Source: Candidatus Sulfotelmatobacter sp. (lineage in GTDB: Bacteria > Vulcanimicrobiota > Vulcanimicrobiia > Vulcanimicrobiales > Vulcanimicrobiaceae). From it: a DNA stretch of 64,000 nucleotides. Within the stretch, counting starts at the first letter, position 1. Each line of letters begins with the position of its first letter. Below, piece by piece: positions 54,755 through 63,853 of this stretch. Under the pieces are notes generated by a model that searched no databases, had not been told where the DNA came from, and saw only the letters and a program-made list of their open reading frames with translations. The stretch covers positions 97,110 to 161,109 of the forward strand of contig DATJRY010000006.1 in NCBI GenBank assembly GCA_035504415.1, in the 5' to 3' direction. The position numbers were made by a program, and so were the translations under genes.

Positions 54755-56085
54755 CCCTCGCCGGATTCGCACCCAGGGCCGCGCTCGTCGCGGCCCTTCT
54801 CGTCTCCGGGCTTCCCGGCGCCGCCCGCGCCCAGGCCGCTCCGGCCGCGATGCCCACCGGCACGCTGCCCGGCGGCGTCAGCTACGAGCTGCGCCCCGAT
54901 GCAACCCAGAGCGCGACCGCCATCGCGCTGTGGTACCGCGCTCCGGCCGGCGGCTTCGGCGAGCCGGCGATTCCCGGCTTCTCGGCGCTGGCGGCCGACA
55001 CGGTCGCGGCGTCGGCCGGCCTGACCGGCACCTCGCTGGGCGAGCTGGTCGACGGCTTCGGCGGCGTGCTGAGCGTGGCGGTCTACCCCGACAGCGTCTC
55101 GGTGACGGCGGTCGTGCCGCCCGAGCGCGCCAGCGCGGTCGTGCGGGCCATGACGGGCGCCTACTTCGCCCCGGTGGTGACCGACGACGGCTTCCAGGTC
55201 GGGCTGCGTGAGACGGGTCAGGACGCGCTGGTGCGCTCGTTCGACCCCTCCGACGCGATCGAGAACGCCTTGGGCGCCTCGCTCTTCGCCACCGGGCCGC
55301 TCCACGACGGGACGATCCCGGCCGCGGGCGCCTTCAAGGGGATCGACGCGGCCCAGGTGCGCACCTTCGCCGAGCGCGCGTTCCGCCCGTCCAACGCGAT
55401 CCTGGTCCTGACCGGAGCCGTCGACGCCGGCGTGCTCAGCGGCGTCGCCAACCGGCCCGAGGTCTCCACCGCCGGCAGCGAGCCACCGGCACCGCAGACG
55501 GCCCAACCCTCGCCGCGCCCGTCGGCCGCGCCGATCGTCGCCAACGCGACCGGCGTGGGCCTAGGCTGGGTTGGTCCGCCGATCGCCGACGAAGAGTCCG
55601 CGACCGCGCTCGACTTCCTGGCCGACGCGCTGTTCGCGCCCCACACGGGTCTGGTGACCCGGGCGGTGGCCGACCGCAAGGTCAGCGTCAGCGGCAAGTT
55701 CGTCACCTACCACAGCGCCGGCGTCTTTTTGGTCACCCTCTCCGGCGACGACGTTCCGGCCGCCGTGCCGATCGTCGAGCAGACGATCGCGCGCGCGGTG
55801 AAGCCGCTCGCGCCGGCCGCCTTCGCGGCCGCCAAGGCCGGCTTCGTCTACCGGCTGCTGGGCGACATGGAGACGCCCGGTGAGATCGCCGACACGTACG
55901 GCTGGTACGCGGTCGAAGGCGACGCCGCGTACGCACCGGCCGAAGGCGGGACGGCGGGACGCTACTTCGCGCTGGCGGACGCCCTCACGCCGCAGAGCGT
56001 GGCGCGCGTAGCGGCGCGCTATCTCGGCGGCGCGCCCGCCACCGTGACGCTGATCAAGGCGCAGACGAAAGCGAGTCCCACGTGA
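54751..56085 (+). CDS. M16-like (insulinase fold) protein lacking the zinc motif, first copy
   Basis: GTG 54751 overlaps the ftsH stop. The 444-residue exported protein (signal LVAALLVSGLPGAARA) has the two-lobed M16 layout: TLPGGVSYELRPDATQSATA at the start, FRPSNAILVLTGAVD in the middle and a second half with ALDFLADALFAPHTGLVTRA. The HxxEH zinc site expected after the first strands is absent; the region reads GFGEPAIPGFSALAADTV. It is therefore probably a non-catalytic subunit, coupled to a second M16-like gene. Confidence 0.72.
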
Positions 56086-57380
56086 TCCGTCCCTTCGCCG
56101 TGCTGGCCGCGGCGCTCGTCCTGGTCGCGCCGGTGACGGCGACGGCCGCGCTGCCCGCGCCGGGCGGCGCGACCGTCGTCGACCTGGGCGACGCGCGCGC
56201 CTACGTGGAGCCCGATGCGACGGTCGCGCTGACCGGGCTCGAGCTGTTCGTGCGCGCCGGCCTGGACCGCCAGGAGGACCGCCAGAACGGGCTCGCCGCG
56301 CTGGTCGCGCAGAGCGTGCTGCGCACGCCGGTCGACGGCGTGCCGTTGGCCGACGCGGTCGAGGCGCGCGGCGGCTCGGTGACCTTCGCCGTCGCCGCGC
56401 AGTACGCGCGCTTCTACCTCGAAGCGCGGCCGGAGCAGATCGGCCCGCTGGCCGACCTGGTCGCGCGCGCGCTGCACGCGCCCAGCTTCGATCCGGCGAC
56501 GCTGGCCGCGGCGCGGCGCGAGCTCGGCGATCGCATCGCCGACGCGCAGAGCGATCCGCGGCTGGTCGGCTTGGACATGCTGCGCGGGTCCTACTATCGC
56601 GACGGCGCGGGTGCACCGGCGCTGGGCACGCCGCAGACCCTGCTCGCGCTGGGAACCGCCGACGCGGCGGCGTTTTACGCGCACTGGTACGTGCGCGGCG
56701 ACGCGTTCGTGACGGCCGTCGGCCGCACCGGGCCGGCCGACGAGAGCGGCAGCCGCGCGCTGGTCGACGCGCTCGCGCCGGGCAACGCGCCGGACGGCGC
56801 GCTCGCGATCCGTCCGCTCACCGCGCAACCCAAACGACTGGTGACGCACCGCGACGACGTCTACTCACCCTACGTCGTGATCGGCTTCGAGGCGCCGGCG
56901 CTCGGCGACCGCGACTTTCCGGCGGCGCTGGTCATCCGCGCGATCCTCTCCGATCTGTTCAAGCAAGATCAGGCGACGGTGCGTCCGTTCGTCTTCCGCC
57001 CGATCGGCAGCATCTACGGCTACGACGCCGATCCCGCGCAGTTGGCGCTGTGGCTCAACGGCAGCGAGGTCGAGCCGCAGGTCGGCCTGGCCGCGCTCGA
57101 CGCGCTGGTCAAGGCGGCCGCCGAGAAACCGCTCGAGGCGGCCGTGCTGGCGCGCTATCGCCAACGCGCGCGCGGCGAGTGGGCGCTCGAGTCGCTCTCG
57201 CTCGACGAGCGTGCGTGGTCGATCGGCAACGCGGTCGCGCACGGTTTGAACGCCGACGCGTCGGCGCAGGTCGGTGCCGCGATCGACGAGGTCACCGCCG
57301 CCGACGTCGAGCGCGTCGCCAAGAAATGGTTCCAGCGGTTCGACGTCGCACTCGTCCTACCGCGTGGCGACGGCGGCTGA
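56082..57380 (+). CDS. M16-like protein lacking the zinc motif, second copy
   Basis: The 432-residue exported protein (signal AAALVLVAPVTATAA) begins at a GTG overlapping the previous stop. M16-like features are ELFVRAGLDRQEDRQNGLAA, LADAVEARGGSVTFAVAAQY, LEAARPEQ-type strand text and FYAHWYVRGDAFVTAVG. The HxxEH motif is again missing (LDRQEDRQNGLAALVAQ in its place). It could pair with the first copy as an inert or scaffold heterodimer, like mitochondrial core proteins. Distantly related to PqqF/PqqL-type proteins at most. Confidence 0.7.
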   Translation: MIRPFAVLAAALVLVAPVTATAALPAPGGATVVDLGDARAYVEPDATVALTGLELFVRAGLDRQEDRQNGLAALVAQSVLRTPVDGVPLADAVEARGGSVTFAVAAQYARFYLEARPEQIGPLADLVARALHAPSFDPATLAAARRELGDRIADAQSDPRLVGLDMLRGSYYRDGAGAPALGTPQTLLALGTADAAAFYAHWYVRGDAFVTAVGRTGPADESGSRALVDALAPGNAPDGALAIRPLTAQPKRLVTHRDDVYSPYVVIGFEAPALGDRDFPAALVIRAILSDLFKQDQATVRPFVFRPIGSIYGYDADPAQLALWLNGSEVEPQVGLAALDALVKAAAEKPLEAAVLARYRQRARGEWALESLSLDERAWSIGNAVAHGLNADASAQVGAAIDEVTAADVERVAKKWFQRFDVALVLPRGDGG

Positions 57381-57399
57381 TCGGCCCCGCGCACCGGTG

Positions 57400-58506
57400 G
57401 TGCGCACGAACGGCGGGGCGGCGCGCACGGCGCTCGTCCACGACTATCTGAACCAGCGCGGCGGCGCGGAGCGCGTCTTCGCGCATTTCGCCGCGGCGTG
57501 GCCCGACGCGCCCGTCTATGCAGCGCTCTACGACGAAGCGGCGGTCGGCGATCTGGTGGCGCCGGAGCGGGTGCACACGTCGTTCTTGCAGCACTTTCCG
57601 CTGCGCGGGCGCGCGTTCCGGCTCTACGCGCCGTTCTACCCGCGCGCGTTCGAGGCGTTCGATCTGACCGGCTACGACACGATCGTCTCGTCGACGACCG
57701 CATGGGCGAAGGGCGTGCTGGTGCCGCCGGGCGCCGTGCACGTCTGCTACGTCAACACCGTCTCGCGCTTCGTCTTCGACGCGCAACGCTACGTCGGCGG
57801 CTTCGGGTTGGGCGCGCTGGCGGGACCGCTGGTGCGATCGCTGGCGGCCTGGGACGTGCGGGCGGCGCAGCGGCCGACGCGGCTGGTGGCCAACTCGCGC
57901 AACGTCGCCGAGCGGGTGCGGCGCTGGTACGGCCGCGAGGCCGACGTGCTGCCGTGCCCGGTCGACGTCGACCGCTTCACGCTGGGCGCGGGGCGCGGCG
58001 ACTATTACGTCGTCGTCTCGCGCTTGCTGCCGTACAAGCGGATCGATCTCGCGATCGCCGCCTGCGCGCTGGCCGGCGTGCCGCTGCGCGTCCTCGGCGA
58101 GGGTCCCGACGCCGCGCGCCTGCGCCGGCTCGCGCGGGGCACGGCGACGACTTTCACCGGCGCCGTCGACGACGCGACCCGCAACGCGATCGTGGGCGAC
58201 GCGATCGCGGCGCTGCTGCCCGGCGAAGAAGACTTCGGCTTGGTGCCGCTGGAAGCGGCCGCGGCCGGCCGCCCGACGATCGCGTACGCCGGCGGCGGCG
58301 CGCTCGAAACGATTCGTGCCGGCGAGACGGGCGCGTTCTTCGAGGCGGCCGAGCCGGCCGCGCTGGCGGCGGCGCTCCGCGCGTTCGAGCCCGGCCGCTA
58401 CGCGCCGGCCGTGTTGCGCGCGCACGCCGAGACGTACGCGCCGGCACGCTTCGTCGCCCGTTTGCGCGCCATCGTCGCCGACACCCAGGCCCGGCGCGCG
58501 GGGTGA
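57400..58506 (+). CDS. GT4-family glycosyltransferase
   Basis: A 368-residue cytosolic GT-B glycosyltransferase. The N-lobe shows TALVHDYLNQRGGAERVF, the mid-part ANSRNVAERVRRWYG and PCPVDVDRFT, and the C-lobe VVSRLLPYKRIDLAI, LGEGPD and the GT4 E-x7-E donor site as PGEEDFGLVPLEAAAAGRP. It likely builds a cell-surface polysaccharide or glycolipid. GTG 57397 or 57400 are the possible starts and no Shine-Dalgarno is seen. The stop overlaps the DUF2079 gene. Confidence 0.85.
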   Translation: MRTNGGAARTALVHDYLNQRGGAERVFAHFAAAWPDAPVYAALYDEAAVGDLVAPERVHTSFLQHFPLRGRAFRLYAPFYPRAFEAFDLTGYDTIVSSTTAWAKGVLVPPGAVHVCYVNTVSRFVFDAQRYVGGFGLGALAGPLVRSLAAWDVRAAQRPTRLVANSRNVAERVRRWYGREADVLPCPVDVDRFTLGAGRGDYYVVVSRLLPYKRIDLAIAACALAGVPLRVLGEGPDAARLRRLARGTATTFTGAVDDATRNAIVGDAIAALLPGEEDFGLVPLEAAAAGRPTIAYAGGGALETIRAGETGAFFEAAEPAALAAALRAFEPGRYAPAVLRAHAETYAPARFVARLRAIVADTQARRAG

Positions 58507-59795
58507 AGCCGCCGCGCGCGGTCGTCGTGGGCGCCTGCGTGTTCGCGCTGGTGTACGTGCTGCTCGACCTCAACAAGCTGTGGGCGCTGCGCTACGGCGC
58601 CGACACCGGCACGTTCTTGCAGTTCCTCAGCGGCGAGGCGCACGGGCTGGGCTCGTTCAACACCGCCGAGAACCGCGCCCACTTGCAGGTCCACGACTCG
58701 TGGGTGCTGCTGGCGCTGGTGCCGCTGGTCGCGCTGTTTCCCTACGCGCAGACGCTGTTGATCGTGCAGGTGCTGGCGGTCGCCGCCGCCGCGCTGCCGA
58801 TCGCGGCCTTCGCGCGGCGCTGCGGCGCGAGCGCCGGCGCGGCGAGCGCGGTCGGAATCGCCTACCTGCTCTCGCCCTCGGCGCAGGGACTGGCGTACGG
58901 CAACTTCCTCGAGAACGTGTTCGTCCCGCTGTTCGCGGCCGGCGGCGTGCTGGCCGTCGCGCGGCGTTCGCTTCCGCTCAGCCTGCTGTGCGCGCAGCTG
59001 CTGCTGGGCCTCAAGGAAGATCAGGCGCTGTTCTTGGTGTGGTTCGGCGCGGCGTGCGCGCTGTGGTGGGACCGCCGCATCGGCCTCTCGATCGTCGCGC
59101 TGGCCGTCGTGAACGGGCTGGGCTTCGTCCTCGCCGAGCACCTGCACGGCGCGAGCCCGTCGATCCCGGGGTACGGCTTGCACGTCATCGGCCCGCTCGA
59201 CAAGCTGGCGTTCTTCGCGGCCGTGCTCTTCCCGTTCGCGTTCATGCCGCTGCGGCTGGGCTGGCGGCTGCTGCTGGGGGCGCCGCTGGTGGCGGAGCTG
59301 CTCTTCAACGGCCCGTGGGCGTACACGATCACGCGCATCGGCACCCACTGGACCGCGTCGGTCGTGATCGCCTGCGCGCTCGCGACCGCCTACGTCGTCG
59401 GGCGCACGCCGCGCGCCGCGCCGTGGGTGCTGGGCTGCGCGATCGTCAGCGCGCTGACCATCAACGACACCGTCCTCAAGCCGGGCCGCTGGCCGTTCGT
59501 CGTCGACCGGCCGGCGTACGCGTCGGCGGCGGCGCTGCGCGGGACGCAGCGAACGGTTCACGTCGCGCGCACCGACGAAGGCGTGTACGCCGTCGCGGCG
59601 ACGGATCCGCACCTGTGGCTCGACCGCTACGACCCCGGCGCGCGGGCGGCCTACTGCCCGGCGTACGACACCGACGCGCGCGCGTTCTTCGCCTCGGTCG
59701 GGATCGGCCGCTGGCCGTCCGGGACCACGCTCTGCGGCGGGGTTCCGGTCGCGCTCACGACGTTTGGTGGAACACGACGATCAGCACGACGTTGA
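58503..59795 (+). CDS. DUF2079 integral membrane protein
   Basis: GTG 58503 overlaps the previous stop. The 430-residue protein has about ten membrane helices. The N-terminal loop GADTGTFLQFLSGEAHGLG and the following HDSWVLLALVPLVALFP match the DUF2079 pattern (Asp-x-Gly, later H-x-S). DUF2079 proteins look like GT-C glycosyltransferases. Coupling to a GT4 enzyme supports a role in envelope glycan assembly. The C-terminal ~110 residues are a soluble domain. Confidence 0.78.
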   Translation: MKPPRAVVVGACVFALVYVLLDLNKLWALRYGADTGTFLQFLSGEAHGLGSFNTAENRAHLQVHDSWVLLALVPLVALFPYAQTLLIVQVLAVAAAALPIAAFARRCGASAGAASAVGIAYLLSPSAQGLAYGNFLENVFVPLFAAGGVLAVARRSLPLSLLCAQLLLGLKEDQALFLVWFGAACALWWDRRIGLSIVALAVVNGLGFVLAEHLHGASPSIPGYGLHVIGPLDKLAFFAAVLFPFAFMPLRLGWRLLLGAPLVAELLFNGPWAYTITRIGTHWTASVVIACALATAYVVGRTPRAAPWVLGCAIVSALTINDTVLKPGRWPFVVDRPAYASAAALRGTQRTVHVARTDEGVYAVAATDPHLWLDRYDPGARAAYCPAYDTDARAFFASVGIGRWPSGTTLCGGVPVALTTFGGTRRSARR

Positions 59796-60513
59796 TCAGG
59801 TTGAAGACGCCGTGCGAGATCATCGACGCGCCGAGCAGGCCGGTGCGCGCGTAGACGTAGGCCAGCACGATCCCGCCGCCCCACAGGGGGACCAGTGCGC
59901 TGGGCGTGAAGTGCGCGGCGGCGAAACCCAGCCCGCACAGCGTCGCGGCCGGCCAGAACGGCAGGTAGCGGCGCAGCGCGTTGAGCAGCAGGCCGCGAAA
60001 CGCCAGCTCCTCGACGAACGGCGCCAGCACGCAAGCCAGCAGCGCGAAGACGAAGATCAGCAGCGGATCGTGCGCGCCGGCCAGCGCGCCGACCACCATC
60101 TGCTCGGGTTGCACGTGCACGACGACGCTCTGCAGCGAGCCCAGCGCGAGCGTGACGGCGAACATCGCGATCCCGCCCGCGACGCCGGCCGACACCCCGC
60201 CGGCACCGAGCGCCCGCAGTCCGATCGCCGCCAGCGGCGCGCGCGCGGCCCACGGCAGCGCGGCCAGCAGGATCGGCACGATCGGAACGTAGGTGAGCAG
60301 CTGCAGGACGATGACGTTCCAATCCAGCTGCAGGTGCTTGGGGTTCGGCTGCACGCCGGTGATCGCGATCCACAGCAGCTGCAGCAAGCCCGCGACCAAC
60401 AGGCCCAGAGCGACGTAGACGGCGCACGAGAGCGAGCGCCACCAGACGAATCCGTCAGGTGGCCAGCCGATCGGCGAGAGCTGCGAAGGTGCGGAGGTCG
60501 AGCGTTTCACCAC
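59755..60513 (-). CDS. CPBP family intramembrane metalloprotease
   Basis: A 252-residue protein with about seven membrane helices. The Abi/CPBP motifs are visible: APFVEELAFRGLLLNAL (EExxxR) and LGFAAAHFTPSAL (FxxxH), then the second His in SMISHGVFNLINV. Members cleave or process membrane substrates and often act in envelope stress or bacteriocin immunity. The GTG at 60513 lies inside rsmA by 59 bases and no later start is usable. It converges on the DUF2079 gene. Confidence 0.85.
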   Translation of the reverse strand: MVKRSTSAPSQLSPIGWPPDGFVWWRSLSCAVYVALGLLVAGLLQLLWIAITGVQPNPKHLQLDWNVIVLQLLTYVPIVPILLAALPWAARAPLAAIGLRALGAGGVSAGVAGGIAMFAVTLALGSLQSVVVHVQPEQMVVGALAGAHDPLLIFVFALLACVLAPFVEELAFRGLLLNALRRYLPFWPAATLCGLGFAAAHFTPSALVPLWGGGIVLAYVYARTGLLGASMISHGVFNLINVVLIVVFHQTS

Positions 60514-61285
60514 GGACGTCAGGGGCGAGATCGAGCGATGCGATCGCGGCGCTGATCTGCTCGCGCGGCAGGTCCAGCGCGAGCGCCAGCGAGTTCGCGA
60601 GCGTCTTGCGGCGGTACGCGAACGCGCCGCGCACGACCTGTTCGAACCGCGCGCGGTCGGCGAGCGGAACCCGCGGCGCGGGCAGCCGGCGCAGCACGAC
60701 GACGGTCGAGTCGACGCCGGGGCGCGGATAGAACGCGCTGGGCGGGACGGTCAGCGCGCGCTCGACGTCCATCGTCAGCGCGATCGCGACGGTCAAGCTG
60801 CCGTATTGCGCGGTGCCGGGTTTCGCCAGCAGCCGGTCGGCGACGTCCTTTTGGATCATCGCGACGATCAGCTCGGGCGCGTGCGCCAGCGCGGCCAGCT
60901 GGATGAGCAGCGGCGTGCCGACGTTGTAGGGGAGATTGCCCGCGACCCGCCAGGGCGCATCGCCGGCCCAGGTCGCGTAGTCGAACGTGAGCGCGTCGCC
61001 TTGGCGCAGGTCGACGCCGGCCAGATCCTCGCGCGCGCGCAGCACCGCGATCATGTCCGGGTCGACGTCGAACGCCGTCACTTCGGCGCCGAGCTTGGCC
61101 AGCGCGGCGGTCAGCGCGCCGGTGCCGGCACCGATCTCGAGGACGCGCTCACCCGGGGCGTCGACGGTCAGGCGCGCGATGCGCGCGCTCGTCCCCCCGT
61201 CCATCAGGAAGTGCTGGCCGAGCCGCTTCTTGGGTCGCAGGCCGCGCGCGTCGAGCAACGCGCGCGGCGTCGGTGGGCGCTCTAT
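60455..61285 (-). CDS. rsmA: 16S rRNA dimethyladenosine transferase RsmA (KsgA), apparently with an ATA start
   Basis: RsmA dimethylates A1518/A1519 of 16S rRNA. Signatures are ALLDARGLRPKKRLGQHFL, VLEIGAGTGALTAAL, TAFDVDPDMI and the catalytic NLPYNVGTPLL, then FYPRPGVDSTVVVLRR. The family start should be just before ERPPTPRALLDARGL; the codon there is ATA at 61285, overlapping the TAG of the upstream gene by 4 bases (ATAG). The first conventional start, TTG 61258, would remove nine residues including part of the conserved N-terminus. Function firm; start open. Confidence 0.9.
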   Translation of the reverse strand: MERPPTPRALLDARGLRPKKRLGQHFLMDGGTSARIARLTVDAPGERVLEIGAGTGALTAALAKLGAEVTAFDVDPDMIAVLRAREDLAGVDLRQGDALTFDYATWAGDAPWRVAGNLPYNVGTPLLIQLAALAHAPELIVAMIQKDVADRLLAKPGTAQYGSLTVAIALTMDVERALTVPPSAFYPRPGVDSTVVVLRRLPAPRVPLADRARFEQVVRGAFAYRRKTLANSLALALDLPREQISAAIASLDLAPDVRGETLDLRTFAALADRLAT

Positions 61286-62331
61286 TTGTAGACGTACACG
61301 ACGACGGGGCGTCGGCCGAACTCGTTCGCCTGCGAACGCGAGTTGAAGCCCAAGTCGATGCGGTTGCCGCGAATGGCACCGCCCGTGTCGCCGGCGATGG
61401 CCTTGCCGTAGCCGGGGATGAACAGCCGCGTGCCCAGCGGGATGACCGCCGGATCGACCGCCACGATGCCGTGGCCGGCCGCGAAACCCGCGGCCGTCGT
61501 GCCGCTGCAGCCGCCGCCGCAGTGGGCGGTGTAGGCGGTCGCGATCATCCGCAGCGCGGAGTTCGCGAGCTTCAAGGTGCCGACCAGCTCGCGGCGGGCC
61601 AGCTCGGAGAGGACCGTGTACTCGGCGATCCCTTCGGCGACGATACGGTCGTGCGCGGGCCGCAGCACGCGGGTCGCCAGCTGGGTGCGGCGCACGCCGC
61701 GGCGGTCGGCCGTCCGCACGACCCGGTAGGTGACCTCGACGCGGCCCGGCGCGCCGGGGTCGACGACCCGCGACTTGCCGGTCGGCAGATCGAGCGCGAA
61801 GCGCTTGACGACCGTGGCCGGAAGGGGCCGCTGTACGATCTCGGTCCAATGGTCGACGTGACGGACGACGATGGTCAGGTCGTTGGCCAGCGCGGTGCCG
61901 GCCGGCGGCGAGACGTCGTCGTGGCGGTCGTAGGGGACCTTGACCTTGAGCAGCAGGTCACCGACGGTTGCAGCCGCCGAGTGAAGATTTTGTACCGAAC
62001 CGTCGATATTGAGACTGACGGGCACGGCCGTTCGGAAGACGACCGTCTCGCCGTCCACCAACGCGCTGTCGAGCGGAACGCTGACGACGTCGTCGGGGGC
62101 GGGGTTCACACCGCGTTCGGCCAGGAGTTCCCCGGCGGTGGCGGCGTGGGTTTCGATGGCTTCGGTGGTACCGTCGCGGACGAACGTGACGTGCTTGGCG
62201 GGGATCTGTTCGACGAACGCGGCGACCGTGTGGGCGACGCGGGCGGGAGCCGTTCCGGCACCCAAGGGGAGGAGCAGACCGAGCGAAAGCAGGCCCGTCG
62301 CGGTTAGCGGCGAGGGAAGATCTTTGGAGAT
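61282..62331 (-). CDS. DUF348/G5/3D-domain cell-wall protein (YabE/Rpf-like), apparently with an ATC start
   Basis: A hydrophobic leader (LLSLGLLLPLGAGTAPARV) is followed by two DUF348 repeats (HVTFVRDGTTEAIETHA; PVSLNIDGSVQNLHSAA), a G5 domain (KRFALDLPTGKSRVVD) and a C-terminal 3D domain with the three aspartates (AVDPAVIPLGTRLF; AGDTGGAI; RIDLGF). Such proteins are likely peptidoglycan lytic transglycosylases. The best Shine-Dalgarno (AAAGGAG) lies 7 bases before ATC 62331, which gives 349 residues. A TTG at 62559 keeps the frame open but overlaps the predicted promoter. Confidence 0.82.
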   Translation of the reverse strand: MSKDLPSPLTATGLLSLGLLLPLGAGTAPARVAHTVAAFVEQIPAKHVTFVRDGTTEAIETHAATAGELLAERGVNPAPDDVVSVPLDSALVDGETVVFRTAVPVSLNIDGSVQNLHSAAATVGDLLLKVKVPYDRHDDVSPPAGTALANDLTIVVRHVDHWTEIVQRPLPATVVKRFALDLPTGKSRVVDPGAPGRVEVTYRVVRTADRRGVRRTQLATRVLRPAHDRIVAEGIAEYTVLSELARRELVGTLKLANSALRMIATAYTAHCGGGCSGTTAAGFAAGHGIVAVDPAVIPLGTRLFIPGYGKAIAGDTGGAIRGNRIDLGFNSRSQANEFGRRPVVVYVYK

Positions 62332-62557
62332 CGTCCGACTCCTTTCTCGTGCGGGGGTGCGTCGGAGCGGACGCAGACCGAAGCGGTCCGTGTACGTGCC
62401 TACGCACTCGACGTCGTAGTTGGTGGTCGGCGAGAGGAAGCCCGACGGATCGGTGGCGTCCCTACTCAGGCACGACGCCGAGCTTTCCTGGCCTTCTGTG
62501 CAGGACGAGCTCGGACGAATGCCGCCGTGACCCGGTCGGGCCCCGGCGAACGCCGAC
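62332..62557 (-). promoter_or_regulatory. Structured 5' leader of the 3D-domain gene
   Basis: About 220 bases separate the predicted promoter from the ATC start. An imperfect long stem is visible at 62478-62514 (CCGAGCT and CCTG pairing with CAGG and AGCTCGG). Further stems are GTCGG/CCGAC near 62435 and GGACCG/CGGTCT-type pairing near 62380. Cell-wall hydrolase genes often carry c-di-AMP riboswitches here, but the ydaO consensus was not found. Confidence 0.45.
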
Positions 62558-62587
62558 AAGGTAGCACGAACCCCAGGACGGCGTCAA
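62558..62587 (-). promoter_or_regulatory. Promoter of the 3D-domain gene
   Basis: Minus-strand TTGACG (62587-62582) and TACCTT (62563-62558) are spaced by 18 bases, close to a housekeeping sigma70 promoter. It lies upstream of the structured leader. Confidence 0.6.
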
Positions 62588-62696
62588 ATACGACGGTCAT
62601 AGGAAAGAGGGTCGTCCTTCCGTTACGCGCGTGCCCGCAAGCGTGCGCACGCCCAGCGCGATGATGCGCGCGCCGCGCGGCGAATGTGCACCCACG

Positions 62697-63815
62697 ATGC
62701 ACGTCGCGCTCTTCACCGAGTGCTATCATCCGATTCGCAACGGCGTCGTCGCGAGCGTCGATTCGCTGCGCGACGGCTTGCGCGAACACGGCGTCGACGT
62801 CACCACGATCGCGCCGAATTTTCCGCGCCGGCACGACGATCCCGACGACGTCGTACGCATCCCCTCGCTGCCGCTGCCGACGCCGACCGCGTACCGGTTG
62901 TGCGTGCCGTACTTGAACGCGGCCGACCGCGAGCGCTTGCGCGGCGTCGAGCTGGTGCACGCGCACTCCGCGTTCGTCACCGGCTGGATGGCGAACGTGT
63001 TCGCGCGCCGGCGCGGGTTGCCGCTCGTCTTCACCTATCACACGCGCTTGGACGCGTACGCGCACTACGCGCCGTTCGAACCGCACGCCACGCAGCGCGC
63101 GCTGGTCGAGCTGACGCGTCGCTACGCCAACGCCGCCGACGCGGTGGTGGTGCCGACGCGCGCGATCGAACGCGTGCTGCGCGCGAGCGGCGTGCGCGCG
63201 CCGGTGCACGTCGTGCCCAGCGGCATCGACGTCGCGCGTTTCGCCGCCGGGCGCCGCAGCGGCGAGGCGCGCGCCGTGCTGGGCGCGCGCGCGGACGAGC
63301 CGGTCGTGCTCAGCGTCGGCCGGCTGGGCGCCGAGAAGAACCTCGAGCTGGCGCTCGACGCGCTGGCCGCCGCGCCGGACCTGCGTTTGGCGCTGGTCGG
63401 CGAGGGGCCGCAGCGCGGCGCGCTGGCGGAGCGGGCGGCGCGGCTGGGGATCGCCGAGCGGGTGCGCTTCCTGGGCGCGCTGCCGCCGGCGGCGTTGCCC
63501 GACCTGTACGCGGCGGCCGACGCGTTCGTCTTCCCCTCGACGACCGACACGCAGGGACTGGTGCTGGCCGAGGCGCTGGCCGCCGGCCTCCCGATCGTCG
63601 CCGTCGACGGCGAGGTCGCGCGCGAGGTGCTGGCCGAGCACGGGCGGCTGGCGCCGGCCGACCCGGCCGCGCTGGCCCGGGCGCTCGAGGCGGCAATCGG
63701 CGCGGGCCGCGATCAGAGTGCCGTACATTTGGCATTCTCGCGATTTACGGTGGAGATGCAGACGCGGCGTGTCCTCGAGATCTACCGGGAGGTGCTCGCC
63801 GCGAGAGTCGCTTGA
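62697..63815 (+). CDS. GT4-family glycosyltransferase (alpha-mannosyl/diacylglycerol type)
   Basis: ATG 62697 gives 372 residues starting HVALFTECYHPIRNGVVAS, the exact family-style N-terminus; an upstream GTG at 62631 adds 22 unconserved residues. Further marks are VHAHSAFVTGWMANV, FTYHTRLDAYAHY, VPSGIDVARFAAG, VLSVGRLGAEKNLELAL and the donor site FPSTTDTQGLVLAEALAAGLP. These resemble PimB-like or diacylglycerol glucosyltransferases that make glycolipids. Substrate not settled. The stop lies two bases before the LexA-type palindrome. Confidence 0.88.
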   Translation: MHVALFTECYHPIRNGVVASVDSLRDGLREHGVDVTTIAPNFPRRHDDPDDVVRIPSLPLPTPTAYRLCVPYLNAADRERLRGVELVHAHSAFVTGWMANVFARRRGLPLVFTYHTRLDAYAHYAPFEPHATQRALVELTRRYANAADAVVVPTRAIERVLRASGVRAPVHVVPSGIDVARFAAGRRSGEARAVLGARADEPVVLSVGRLGAEKNLELALDALAAAPDLRLALVGEGPQRGALAERAARLGIAERVRFLGALPPAALPDLYAAADAFVFPSTTDTQGLVLAEALAAGLPIVAVDGEVAREVLAEHGRLAPADPAALARALEAAIGAGRDQSAVHLAFSRFTVEMQTRRVLEIYREVLAARVA

Positions 63816-63840
63816 CTCGAACATATGTTCGATATAGGAT
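63812..63840 (+). promoter_or_regulatory. Promoter with LexA box in the spacer
   Basis: TTGACT (63812-63817) and TAGGAT (63835-63840) are spaced by 17 bases. The spacer holds the perfect palindrome CGAACATATGTTCG (63818-63831), identical to the Bacillus/actinobacterial SOS-box consensus. This arrangement would let LexA block RNA polymerase. Confidence 0.8.
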
Positions 63841-63853
63841 GAACGCACGAGCC

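Noticed and set aside
62332..62557. c-di-AMP (ydaO) riboswitch before the 3D-domain gene
   Set aside because: The CCGAAUCCGUCAGCUAAC-type core is missing; only short coincidental words match.
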